Shown one piece after another: positions 15,901 through 25,932 of a stretch of DNA of 64,000 nucleotides; the first letter of the stretch is position 1; the number at the start of each line of letters is the position of its first letter. This DNA comes from Tribonema minus (Eukaryota; Sar; Xanthophyceae; Tribonematales; Tribonemataceae). The stretch covers positions 496,001 to 560,000 of the forward strand of contig JAFCMP010000246.1 of the NCBI GenBank assembly GCA_017506865.1, written 5' to 3'. A program made the translations under genes and the position numbers. The notes under the pieces are model-generated. The model had not been told where the DNA came from. It did no database searches and worked only from the letters and a program-made list of their open reading frames with translations.

Positions 15901-18900
15901 GCCTTCCTCGCGCTCATCGTTCTGGTCATTGCGCTCGCCGGCACGACGCTCCACCTCATGGGCGTCTTCTGCCCCATGTGCCTGCGCCTGCCGTCGCTGT
16001 CGCGCCCACAGCGCGTCATCTTCGCCTCCCTCGCGCTGCTCGCACGTGAGTCTGAACCCTCCATTACAAACTTCAAGTTCAGGGGCGTGGGTGCGGGGGT
16101 GTGTACCCAAGGGAGGCTCAATGTATTCCGTAGTTTCTGTACTTGGCGCTATCGCACCTCTCTCACGCTGCTCGCACATGAGTCTGAAGCCCCTAACCTT
16201 AGTTGTAAACTTCAAGTTCAGGAGCATGGGTGCAGGTACCCGAGAGGCTTGATGTGTTATGTAGGCTCTGTACAGTCCTTGTACCTGTCGCAGTCGCGCC
16301 CGCAGCGCACTACCTTCGCCCCCCTTGCGCCGCTCGTGCTTGGGTGCCCTGAAATCGTGCCGCAGCGACAAAACTGCACCTACCGTATCACTGCGACATG
16401 TAACCTCAGGCCCCCGCGTGCCATTGGCCGCAATGGCAAGGGGGCCAGCACTCTTTGCTGTGGAGCTGTGCCACGATTCAACGGATCCCTGGTGGTGATG
16501 GGCATGGGCGTATCATGCGTCGCGTCGTGACACTGAGTTTTAGTACGGGTGAAGGTGAGTGTTCGGTTCAAGGTCAGAGCAGACGTCAGCGCTCTACCTA
16601 AAAAATTCCCACGCATTCTGCAGCGTCCATACCCCTCGCAATTGAGCACCCCGCCCCCGGCTCCCCCCACCTCAATGGACTCCCCCCCCTCCTCCCCCCT
16701 AGCACCCCCCATCTCATTTGACCCCCCCCCCCCCTCGCCCTCCCCGCTCCACCCGCGCGCTCTCCGCCCCCGCAGTGCTCGCCTGGATGTGGCTGGTGTG
16801 CATCTTCCAGGCCTTCGAGGAGCTCGTCTCGGCACTGTCGGAGCCCAAGGGACCCCCCCCCGAGGCCGTGGACGATATCTTGCTCCCCCTCATAACCGTC
16901 GTATCTGTAACTGTCGTGTTCCTGCCGCTTCTCGTGGCAACGCTCGTCGCGGCGGGGGTCAGCGAGGCGGGGCTCGCGGCGGGGGGCGCGGGGGGGGCGG
17001 GGGAGGCGGCGTCGCTGCGGCCGATGGCGGGCCCGGTGATGATTGTGCGGCAGTCGAGGTGAGTGCTTTTCAGTGCTTTTTGGAGTGTCTCCACTTGGGT
17101 TGCGAATGCCCTGCCATTGCGAACACTGCATTGTGCAGCAGCCGAGGCTGGTTGTGAGCCGCGTTGAGAGCTTCACTGGTGTTGCGGCTAACGCAAGCAC
17201 CGTTTCATGCGGTAGCCGGGATCAGGTCCGTTCCACTCTGAGCGAATATTTCACGGACATTGCAAATGCTGTGAATACAAACACTCCATCTTGTGGCAGT
17301 GGAGGCCGGTTGTGCGCCGCCTATGAAGTCCCCGCTTGCAAACGCCGTGCTATAAGCGCTGATGCCGTCACGGGTCAATGTGGCGCTGAGCTCTGACCAC
17401 GCCTCATGGCCATGCAGGCTTGTGTATACCGCTCATCATGAACTCAGTCGTGCATCAGCAGTGATGGTGAAGTCGATGACGCCGGACCCCCCTTGCACCA
17501 CTGAGATAGCGCTGCACCAATGGCCAACGGTCATCAACAAGGCTCAGAGACCCCCGCTCTTCCCCCTGCACGTGGTGTTTGCAGTACCTACTTCAAGCGC
17601 GCTACGGAGTCCCTTCTGGACGCGAGTGCGGCCGCGGCGGAGGGGGATCTGGAGGCGCACTGGGGGGGCGAAGTCGCAGGGGACGAGCGGCCAGGGGCGG
17701 CGGCGGCGGCAGCGCCCGCAGCAGCAGCGGCGGCGGCAGAAGGGGAGCCGAAGGGCGCCAGCTTTGCGGACAAGCTTTGCTATGTGTGCGAGGTGAGCTG
17801 AGCGCTGTTTCACAGACAGTTACTTTGTGCTGATGACAGTTACATCATGTGCTGACACTTACATGCTAATAGTTGAAGCTGAAGTGGGCTGAGCGCAACG
17901 CTGCGAAAGCGTTCTCAGGCCGGCAGCATTGCTGGTGGTTTTATGCCGATGCTTGGCGCGACGTGCGTGCATCGGTCACTGAGCGCTCCTGCGCAACGAG
18001 ACGCCACCTGTGCGATGCTTGAGCTCTACAAACAAGTGTGCGCCCAGGTGTTGTCGATGCAGCGCATCTCGGTCCCTCAAGTCATACAGGTACTGAGATG
18101 CGTTGCATCGACCACACCTGGACGCACAGGTGCAGGGATGTGTACACAAGCTGTGGCCGCAAACAGTGGCCATCAGACGGCAGCGTGCTAGCATCACCAC
18201 AGACTGAGCGGTGTGGTGTGCCCAAACCGCCGGCCCTGCGTGTAGCAGTCCGCCGCTGCGTGCTGTGTCCGACTGCTCTGTGTAGCTCTGTTGCGGCCAT
18301 GTTGCAAAGGGTGGCAAGCTCTTTCTCGTGCTCATCAAGGACCTGATCGCCTCTCGCCTCAGGTGCATGATGCCCTTGGCACCCGTTGATGTTGTGGATT
18401 TGAAGCAAAAGCCATGTGTAGCCAGGCGTTTTCTCATGCAGACTGCGCATGGCACACATTGCAACCCCTGTGGCCAACATGCACCCTCCTCGCTTGTGCA
18501 AAATGTTGTACTTCATAGTACTTCAACTCACGTGCTCCGTGTGGCGACTCGCCGCTGCAGGGAAGACCGGCAAACGCGGTTCTGCTGGAATGCGGCCACG
18601 CAGGCATCTGCTACGAGTGCGGGCAGGGCCTGGTGAAACAGCGGCGGGAGCGCTCGTGCCCCATCTGTGAGTGATGATGGCAACATGTACCAAGTAGTAC
18701 GAAGTTTGAGTGTTTGCTTAGGGCGCGAATGGCCCAGGTAGATGTCCAGCTTTGCTGCCAGAATCTACATGTATCTGTATCTTGTGAACACCTTGGCAGC
18801 GGACTTTAGCGTCTCAATGCGCTCCGACGATCACTTTTCAGCGACATCGACAAGTCATCACGTACTCGTCGCGAGGTGCGGTCTGGAGGGCCTCTGCAGC

Positions 18901-20014
18901 CATTATCTGTCACCTTGGCGTTCATCGTACAGGCACTGAGATGTGTGGCACCGACAACACGTGGGCACACACCGCATCAGCAGCGCTCAATCATGAGAGA
19001 CACACAGCATCTGTGATGCGCCACTGATGCTCGCAGACCGTGCAGCTATGCATGCAGTACGCCAGTGCACAGACGCTCATCATGGCGCTCGTTCATGCAG
19101 GCCAAGTGATAGCGCGTGCTGTGCTGGGTGTGCGTCACTGTATAGTACACGCCACCACTCTTTGAACGCATCTGATTCGCCATCTGGAGACAGACCCAGC
19201 AACGGCGCTGCGCTATGACTGAGCCAACACAAGTCACGAATTCTTGTGTGCTGAGGCCCAGATGTCACCGGGCATCAGCAACTCATTCCTCACTCCGAAG
19301 CGAATTCTTGTGTGCTGAGGCTCAGATGTCACTGAGCGTCACCCATTCCTTGCCCCTGAGGATCGATGTGCGCAGCCTGCGCACGGCAGGAGCACCATCA
19401 TTGCCGCTTGGACCTCCCTCAACCACATTCCGAGCTCCCGGTCTGGGTCAGCCGCGCGTGCGCGCCGCAGACCCAAGCCGCAGCGTGGCTGTGCGTTCAA
19501 GTGTTGATGATACAACGCATCTCGGTACCTGTCGTACAGGCACCGAGATGCAGGTACCGAGATGCGTTGTATAGGTACCGAGATGCGTTGCGTCGACATC
19601 ACCTGGGCGCACGTGCCGTCTCACTGTACCCACCTACCCTGCCTTAATATACCTACCCCCTGCCCTCGCTGCGTGCTGCTGCGCGCAGGCCGCGTCACCA
19701 TCGAGCACATTGTGCGCCTGCCGGACCACGCGCGCTGCCGCATCGGGCAGCCCGTGCAGTCGCAGGAGGGCATGAGCGTTAGCGTCGCCCCCCCGCCCCC
19801 CACCCCCGGCGTGCCGGAGGCCGCATCCATCCCCCCCGCGCTCGCCGCCGCGCTGCAGAACCCCCCCCAAGCGGCAGCGGGGGCTCAGCAGGGGGCGGCT
19901 GGCGATGCGGCGGCGGCGGCGGGGGGCGAGGCAGCTGCGCAGGACGGCGGGGGGGATGTGGTGCCCCCCGCGCAAGGGGGGGGGGCGGCGAGGGGGGCGA
20001 CGGCCCCGACATGA
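12960..20014 (+). CDS. TMEM185-like multi-span membrane protein with C-terminal RING finger
   Basis: Eight exons join in phase to about 554 aa: 12960-12971, 13104-13305, 15067-15404, 15856-16045, 16776-17058, 17585-17792, 18561-18666 and 19689-20014. The first exon (MMNL) is tentative; otherwise translation could begin at 13080 or 13128. Repeated units pair a hydrophobic helix with the motif L-D...W..V.vPLWi, for example ILLLVKLDMDPELPWFVVAL and SVLRLGGAIPASVPWVVVLV. This is the TMEM185/transmembrane Fragile-X-F-associated pattern. A C3HC4 RING follows: CYVCE, ECGHAGICYEC, CPIC, split by two introns. The tail is Pro/Ala/Gly-rich and acidic. Plant members of this family also carry a C-terminal RING (from memory), so it is probably a membrane-bound E3 ubiquitin ligase facing the cytosol. 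Confidence 0.8.
14620..15100 (+). repeat. tandem copies of intron end plus exon 3 start
   Basis: A unit of about 150-170 bp is repeated about four times immediately before exon 3 of the RING gene. Each unit has CACTTCAGTTCCACTCAATC, a CTTGAACCACTGTACTCA block, a long C-tract, and a version of the exon start (GCAGCGATCCGCGACGTCGT, then TGCTACACGCTGCG). Only the last copy continues into the open exon. Confidence 0.85.
15402..15520 (+). repeat. repeated donor of exon 3 (RING gene)
   Basis: The true junction CACCAAGGTGGGCATG (donor after 15404) is followed within 110 bp by ACTAGGTAGGCATGCG, TACCAAGGTAGGCATGCT and CCGAGGTAGGTGTTG. These are three further GT-containing imitations of the exon-intron boundary. 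Confidence 0.65.
15995..16355 (+). repeat. tandem copies of exon 4 3' edge (RING gene)
   Basis: The end of exon 4 with its donor (CTGCTCGCACGTGAGTCTGA) recurs at about 16160-16200, followed by the same AAACTTCAAGTTCAGG intron block. A third copy of the preceding coding stretch (TCGCGCCCGCAGCGCACTAC) lies at about 16288-16354. Confidence 0.8.
17045..17325 (+). repeat. tandem copies of exon 5 3' edge (RING gene)
   Basis: The boundary TGTGCGGCAGTCGAGGTGAG is echoed at about 17132 (TGTGCAGCAGCCGAGGCTGG), 17198 and 17290 (TTGTGGCAGTGGAGGCCGG). Related GTTGTGAGCCGC/GTTGTGCGCCGC tails follow. The copies are more decayed than in other introns. Confidence 0.6.
18036..18128. repeat. foldback hairpin element (copy 1)
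   Basis: A roughly 40-bp arm (GTGCGCCCAGGTGTTGTCGA, then TGCAGCGCATCTCGGT) is followed after a short loop by its near reverse complement. This gives a 93-bp hairpin inside intron 6 of the RING gene. Confidence 0.8.
18926..18970. repeat. foldback half-copy
   Basis: A single arm of the foldback family: GTACAGGCACTGAGATG, then GCACCGACAACACGTGGGC. It lies in intron 7 of the RING gene. Confidence 0.55.
19491..19612. repeat. foldback hairpin element (copy 2)
   Basis: Related to the copy at 18036: GTGCGTTCAAGTGTTGATGA and ACAACGCATCTCGGTACC, then the reverse complement with an internal duplication of GGTACCGAGATGCGTTG. It lies just before the last exon of the RING gene. Confidence 0.8.
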
Positions 20015-20601
20015 CGGAGTATGTGGGGGGAAGGGGGATTGTATACTCGTGTGCAGAGAGAAAGAGGGGGGGGGGGGCGCTGTTTGGTGTTTGCAATGCG
20101 GCACGGAAAAGTGCTCGGGAGGGAGCAGCGCGACGACAGCGAGCGAGCGTGTGGCCATCGTACATGCTTTGCGTGGCGCTAGTGGGGGCCGCGGGGGGGG
20201 GGGGGGGGGGGGGGTTGAGGCTTCGATGCTGCATCGACAGCAGCGGCGGCGACTTGCGAGGTCGCAGCCGCTCAGTTCTCAGTCGGTCTGTCACGCGTCG
20301 CAAACTGTAGGGCAGCCATGATGTACATGTTACACGGGCGCGGGTGCGGCAGCGACAACACGTAGAGAAGACAAGGCAGCGCGCTCCTGTTTGTGCATGA
20401 ATGTTGAGTAATGAAGCGCTCCGCGCGCTCTGCGTGCGTTTACGTACAGGTCCCGCTGCTTCTCTGTGCGCGCGGTAGCTCTTTTCTCTATGTACACGGG
20501 CTATCAGGCTGCAGTTGACGCTCTGTCAACAAACACCCCCCGACCCCCTAGTATGCTTGTATGTTTCTTGTGCATGTCGACATTGAGCTGCCCCCGATGA
20601 C
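20015..20601. other. tail-to-tail gap, RING gene / VPS28
   Basis: 587 bp between two convergent stops. It contains several long G-tracts (near 20068 and 20191-20214) and no plausible exon. Confidence 0.6.
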
Positions 20602-22338
20602 CTAAGATCCTCGTTTTGAGTCTCCCAGGAAGCGGAAGAAGGCGCTGTAGCTGACATCAAGGTCGTGCAGCAGTTGCCGCACCTGCAAAGGGTAATCAGG
20701 TATACACATCAGAGCGAGTAAGCTAGTGCAGTAATGGTAATGTCGCGCGAGTCGGTGAGCAGCACAAGGGGCAAGCGCATGAATTCAGGCGTCCGCCGCA
20801 AACACGACTCCTCTGCCGCAGTGTGGTAGCATTGAGACGGGCGATCACGTGTGCCGTGAGGTGCCGCGCGACACCATATCACCGCAGGCGTGGGAGCGCG
20901 CAAGCACCTCTGCTGCCTGGTGCGTACAGTGTACATTCCTATGAGCGAGTCAAGGTGACCAGAAACTCAAGACGCTTCACATGCCAGCGGACGAGTGTAG
21001 TACATACACGTTTGCAGACACTAATGCAGATGTTGTATCATCTCAGCGACGGATGCTGCGTGCAGCAGCAGGCTCTGAATGCACGACGCGTAGCGATGGC
21101 AACGGAGGACACCTCGGCACATGCGTTACCCGTAAGTGGCTGTATCGTTCAGGAGTACAAGGACGGGAGCGCATCCTTTGATGGGCTGCTCACAGCCGTG
21201 CAGGCAGCGCGACACGTGCTACTAAAGCATTGGACGCCATCTGCCACAATCGCCGGCCGGCTTCCGGTTGATTGAATTCAGCCAAGCGTAATTTCAAACC
21301 ATCAGGCACCTTGACAAGACAATATGATTGAACGTCGTCACATGTACTCCTCGTGTTGAAGGAGCAGGCGCCGGCGATGGGTTGGGAGCTGTGTGTGCCA
21401 ACCGCCAACGCAATTGGTTCGCAGCCATTGACACTGGTGCAACCCCCTAAAAAGACACTGACCTAGCATGAGTGAGTGCAACGAACAGAGAAACTTGCAC
21501 CACGACGCATTTGAGCCATCATGATGCATGCCACATGGCTACAAGGCAATCCCCTCATGTCAGAACAAGACAGCACAGCAATCAGGTGCGTACTGACTGG
21601 CATGGATGCCTCCACAGCGCCGCAGCAAGATGTCAACGCTCAACGCAAGATACACGGCTCGGCACTGCGGTGTCTCACCTGCTCATCATCCAGCTGATCG
21701 CTGGCACGCAGCCCATTGAAAGTAATGAGCCACGCCCGCATGGTTTTCACCCCCTCAAACCCCTCCGGCAGCCCCTCGCACTTATTCAATCTGTCCATCA
21801 CGTCGCTGATGAGCGGCTGCACCTCGTCCACCGCCCGCTGGTCCAGCTTAAGCGCGTCCATGGCCGTGATGAAGCACTGCGTGGTCTCCGCCGCCTGCCG
21901 GGCTCTGCTAATGGCGTCGTGCTCGTCGTGGTTCCGGTGCAGCACCGTCGCCGGCACGCCGTACTTCACGAGCCGCTCCATGGCGTACGGCACGTCCATC
22001 TGGAACTCAACTATGAAGGCAGAGGTGTTGGTGATGTGACCCTCGGACACCAGCGTGCTCTCAGCGTCTTTGAACTGTGCGATCAGGTCGCTGCAGCGGC
22101 TCGTGTACTCGTCCCTGCCAATGGCGTTCTTGATGCGAGCGTTCTCCAGGTGCTCCACCGTCTTTATGATGGCGAAAAACTCCGCGAGCTGGTCCCATTT
22201 TTTCCTCTCCTTGGGTGTGTTGTTGTGCAGGCTGAGCTCCTCTTCCTCGCCGAAGCTGGAGTACTCTCTGAGAACAGTTTGCCTGGGCTGAGGAGGTATT
22301 TGCTGCAGGTCCGCATAAGCAGGCGGCGAGGCCGCCAT
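20602..22338 (-). CDS. VPS28: ESCRT-I subunit VPS28
   Basis: Two exons, 22338-21679 and 20682-20602, join in phase 0 to 246 aa. After a short Pro/Gln-rich N-terminus comes the VPS28 core: ELSLHNNTPKERKKWDQLAE, FFAIIKTVEHLENARIKNAI, EYTSRCSDLIAQFKDAE and the DVPYAMERL helix. The C-terminal four-helix domain follows (CFITAMDALKLDQRAVDEVQ, LPEGFEGVKTMRAWLITF, ASDQLDDEQ) and ends in the second exon with VRQLLHDLDVSYSAFFRFL. Length and domain order match the family. In ESCRT-I it bridges to ESCRT-II for sorting ubiquitylated cargo at endosomes. I chose the ATG at 22338 because homology begins just after it and the next gene starts divergently about 220 bp away. Confidence 0.95.
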
Positions 22339-22560
22339 CAGCGACGGTTGATAGAAAAATTTTCCTCTGCCTAGCTGAGGATCGAGGTAGTTGCCTGAAG
22401 CTCGGAACTTCACCTCTTCATGATCAACTTCACCTCCTGAACTTGAAGTGCTCGATCGACACCGGCTTTGCCTGCACCAGGGACGCAAGCAGCTTGCGTG
22501 GCAGGGATTGCATCAACCTCAATTATCACTGCTTCAGCTCGCTTTGCTGCGGGGCGCACT
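22339..22560. promoter_or_regulatory. shared 5' interval, VPS28 / TRAPPC12
   Basis: 222 bp between two divergent ATGs. It holds three related words in 50 bp: GAACTTCACC, CAACTTCACC and GAACTTGAAGTG (22406-22450). Both genes act in vesicle trafficking, so co-regulation is plausible but not shown. Confidence 0.5.
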
Positions 22561-24051
22561 ATGGCATCGCCACCAGCTTCGCATCACCGAAGCAGCAGTG
22601 TCAGCAGCCGCAGCTCCCATCAGAGCATGCTCAGCCGGGAGGGGCCCATTGTCCAAGTGCGCAATCCTCCGTTCGCAGCGGCGGCGCTGGCGAAGCGGGA
22701 GGGGGGCGCGTTGACACACCCGCACAGTCACACAGCTTCCCCGTCGCAGCTCAAGCGACCGCTGCCGCCGCCAACCTCTGGCAGCTCGCAGGCGTCAGGA
22801 GGCGACGGAAGCGTTGTCGCGGAGGCAGCCATTCCTGACACCGTAGACCAGTCCCAGGTGTCTTGCCTGCTTGTGTTCGCCGAGATGAGGGCGTGGCGCA
22901 GCGTCGCGGCGGCGGCGGAGGCGCTACCCGCCAGCGGCGCGCTGAGCCCCTCCGATGCCGCAGACGTGCGCATGTGCAGAGCCACAGCGCTGCTGCGCAT
23001 GCGCCATGTGGACGACGCGCAGGCAGAGCTGCAGCGCGTGCAGCGCGCGAGTGCCGCAGCGGCAACGCCCGCGCCCTTCGCAGCTGAGCTGCTGGCGCTC
23101 CAGATTGGTCTTTTCAAGGGCACTCTGAGCTCCGACGATGCCATAGCATCGCTAGGCACCCTCAAGCGGGCGCTGGACGCTCGCATAGCCGCGGCAGCAG
23201 CGTCACCGGCGACTGAGTCGGGCTACACAGCAGCAGCGGCGGCAGCGGCAGCAGCAGCAGCGCTGACTGCGCAGGAGGCGGTGCGGTGGCGGCGGCGCGT
23301 GCGCACAACGCTGGCAAGCGCGTTTCAGGTCATGGGCCGCTGGCGTGCCGCCCTTGCTGAACTCCAGGCCAACGACGACGACTTGCGAGGGGTACTCGCC
23401 AGCGGCGGCAGCAGCAGCAGCAGCGGCGGCGGCGGCAGCGCGGCGCTACTGGCGGCCCGCGGCGAGGTGAACTCGCGCATCGGCCGCGTCTTCCTGCAGA
23501 TCGGCGACGTGCACAGCGCGACGACCTTCTACAACCGCGCGGAGCGCATGTGGGCGGCCGCCGGCAGCAGCGGCGCCGGCGCCGCCGACGCCGCGCTGCA
23601 CCGCGCGCAGGCGCTCATCAACGCGGGCCTGCTCGCCTTCGCGCGCAGCGACTTCCGCGGCGCCGCGGAGCGCCACGAGCGCGCCGCGGCGGAGGCGCGC
23701 ACCGCGCGGACGCTGGCAGCCGGCGGCGGCGGCGGCGGCGGCGGCGGCAGCGGCGCGGCGTGCGCGGGCGTCGAGGGCGAGGGCGCCGGCGCGCTGCTGG
23801 CGGCGGCGGCGAGCAACGCGGCGCTGGCGCACCTGTACGCGTGCGACGTCGCGCGCGCGCTGGCGGCGGCGGAGGGTGCGGCGCGCGAGGACCCCGCTGC
23901 GGCGCTGCGCGACACGACGGCGTTCAACCTGTGCACGCTGTACGACCTCGGCGGCGGGCCCGCGGGCAGCGCGACGCGCAAGGCGGCGCTCGCCGCGCTC
24001 GCGCAGCGCTTCTCGCTCGACGACGTCGACGTCGGCTCCTTCAGGATGTGA
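22561..24051 (+). CDS. TRAPPC12: TRAPP complex subunit 12 (TPR protein)
   Basis: A single exon of 496 aa starting at ATG 22561; the frame stays open upstream but has only a TTG start. The first 100 residues are Ser/Pro-rich and low complexity. Helical-hairpin repeats of TPR type then run from about residue 100 to the end, including SRIGRVFLQIGDVHSATTFY, LINAGLLAFARSDFRGAAER and the diagnostic C-terminal block DTTAFNLCTLYDL followed by RKAALAALAQRF. Ala and Gly homopolymer runs interrupt the repeats. TRAPPC12 belongs to TRAPP III, which acts in ER-Golgi traffic and autophagy. The human protein is longer, with a disordered N-terminus. This is the only intron-free conserved gene here apart from the small zinc-knuckle gene. 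Confidence 0.87.
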   Translation: MASPPASHHRSSSVSSRSSHQSMLSREGPIVQVRNPPFAAAALAKREGGALTHPHSHTASPSQLKRPLPPPTSGSSQASGGDGSVVAEAAIPDTVDQSQVSCLLVFAEMRAWRSVAAAAEALPASGALSPSDAADVRMCRATALLRMRHVDDAQAELQRVQRASAAAATPAPFAAELLALQIGLFKGTLSSDDAIASLGTLKRALDARIAAAAASPATESGYTAAAAAAAAAAALTAQEAVRWRRRVRTTLASAFQVMGRWRAALAELQANDDDLRGVLASGGSSSSSGGGGSAALLAARGEVNSRIGRVFLQIGDVHSATTFYNRAERMWAAAGSSGAGAADAALHRAQALINAGLLAFARSDFRGAAERHERAAAEARTARTLAAGGGGGGGGGSGAACAGVEGEGAGALLAAAASNAALAHLYACDVARALAAAEGAAREDPAAALRDTTAFNLCTLYDLGGGPAGSATRKAALAALAQRFSLDDVDVGSFRM

Positions 24052-25932
24052 GCGCAACGGCGGCGGCGGCAGCAGCGGCGGCGGTGACGGCTGCGGCGGC
24101 GGCGGCGGCGGCGCGCACCGCGCATGATGGGTGCGGAGCGCTGGACGGGTAATTTCAGTGGTGGTGGTGTAGCGCTGTCATCAGCTGCTCAGCTGTGGTG
24201 CGCGGCGGCGACGGCGGTTATAATGATGAGCGTGGTGGTGCGGGTTGTGGCATGCGTTGCGCGCCGCTTGCGCCACCGCACGGTGCGGTGTGTAAATAAC
24301 TCCTGTAAATAGGATCAAGCGTGCCGCGTCAGCTCGCAGGGCATTCAGCAAAACGTCCAGGACACTTGCTCCAGGGACGATGTATTGTCTTACGGTGCAG
24401 CATTACTTGTGTGTTGCCTTCATTTTCATGCCTCACCACGCGAACACGCTGCCGCAACTAGCGTCCTTTCCTGCTTGCTGCGCGGGCCAGGAACTTCAAC
24501 TTCCTGCTGGTGCTGGTGCTGGACCATCCCCGTCGGAACTCAACATATGGTGCAATATTGAAGCTGTGTTGACAACCTGACGTGGCAAACGTGCTTGACC
24601 AGTGCACACTAACAGTGGCAGCAAAGGAGGCTGAGACGCACCGCCACACCGAAAGTGCTTGGCTTGCAACAGCGAATTTGCTGTAAACATGTATGACATG
24701 ATCATCCTGCGGCAGAAAGTAATCGTCACCCAATGCACATCTCCAAGAGCACGCCTGAGTCCTGCTAGGCAGCTGTTGGGTCTAAGCTCCCTTCACAGAT
24801 GAATTTCTCTGATAGCAGGAACTGTCAATATTCAAGCATCTCCTTTTCTGTTCCCTCAGTTTTTAAAAGCATATGGGCGACAGTACAGCATACATGTCAT
24901 CATTGGCTACTGGATGATCTGAGAGAGAGAGATAGCAATTGTACCCTCAGGCTTGTTACGCCGCTCTGTCGTCCAATTAACGGAAGTTTGTGCCCTCGTG
25001 TGTGGTTACATTGACAGCGGGACATGCAAGTTTGTGTGCGGCACAAACAAAGACCACCACCAGGTACCATGATAATCAATTGATTCGTCGCTTGTGAGCA
25101 TGAATGACTGCTGGATTAGTTGGATCAGAAGCTCAGCAGATCACCAAGCCATCGTTTCGTGCATGCTTGCACTTACCCAAATCTTGCGATGTCATAATGC
25201 GCACAACATGTCACCACCTGGACTGCTGCATGGTGGGGACCTACTGCAAATGAAGTGCAAGACCCGCTGACGACAACCATGGACAAAGACAACCACATTT
25301 AAGAAGGCGCACTCACAACGCACACCGCAGCACACCCATTGCAGGCTAAATGAACCACTACGTATTAGTACCTACATGTGATGCGCTGCCGCATCTGCGT
25401 GCAGCGCTGTGATCAGGCCAGCGGCCCCATGGGTCCCGTCAAAATGTTATGTGACTCGCATTGCACCCGTTGCCTTACCAGCGCATGAAGCTTTGTGCCA
25501 AGTCACCCTGCGCAGTGTGAGGCGTCCCATTGCACATCGTTGCAATGCGCCATTTCGCACTTTACACTTGACGTGATGTCGCACTGCACACTAGTGCAAT
25601 GGCTCGCTGCACGGTGGCTGCTTGCGCCCAATGACATTGGGCTCCACCCCCCAGATCAGTGCTGCTGGCGCCACACCCTTGATAGCAGGCGCTGCAACTG
25701 TCCTTGCAGCTATTCTGCTGGCATGCAACATGTGGCTGCCGGATGCCAACGTGCAGAATGCATGGAACTTTGCGTCGATTGGCAGCACAGCGGCCGCCGC
25801 ACTTTGAATCCTCAGACTTTACGCCGCTGCGGCTGCCGCAGCAGTGAGCACTTGCAGGCCAGGCAGCGGCGCAGCAGATCACATCCGATGCCCATATATG
25901 GCCATTATAAGAGCCACAAATGTGTAGGCTCA
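24052..25932. other. tail-to-tail gap, TRAPPC12 / GRP170
   Basis: 1.9 kb with no supported gene. TGTAAATA occurs twice at 24290-24311, about 240 bp after the TRAPPC12 stop, and may be part of its polyadenylation region. The rest is less GC-rich and has no convincing exon. Confidence 0.5.

Noticed and set aside
22468-22560. Upstream extension of TRAPPC12
   Set aside because: The frame is open but begins with TTG; the first ATG is at 22561 and the family N-terminus is not conserved.
25622-25807. 61-codon hydrophobic frame in the TRAPPC12/GRP170 gap
   Set aside because: No ATG context, conservation clue or splice partners; the opposite strand is equally open.
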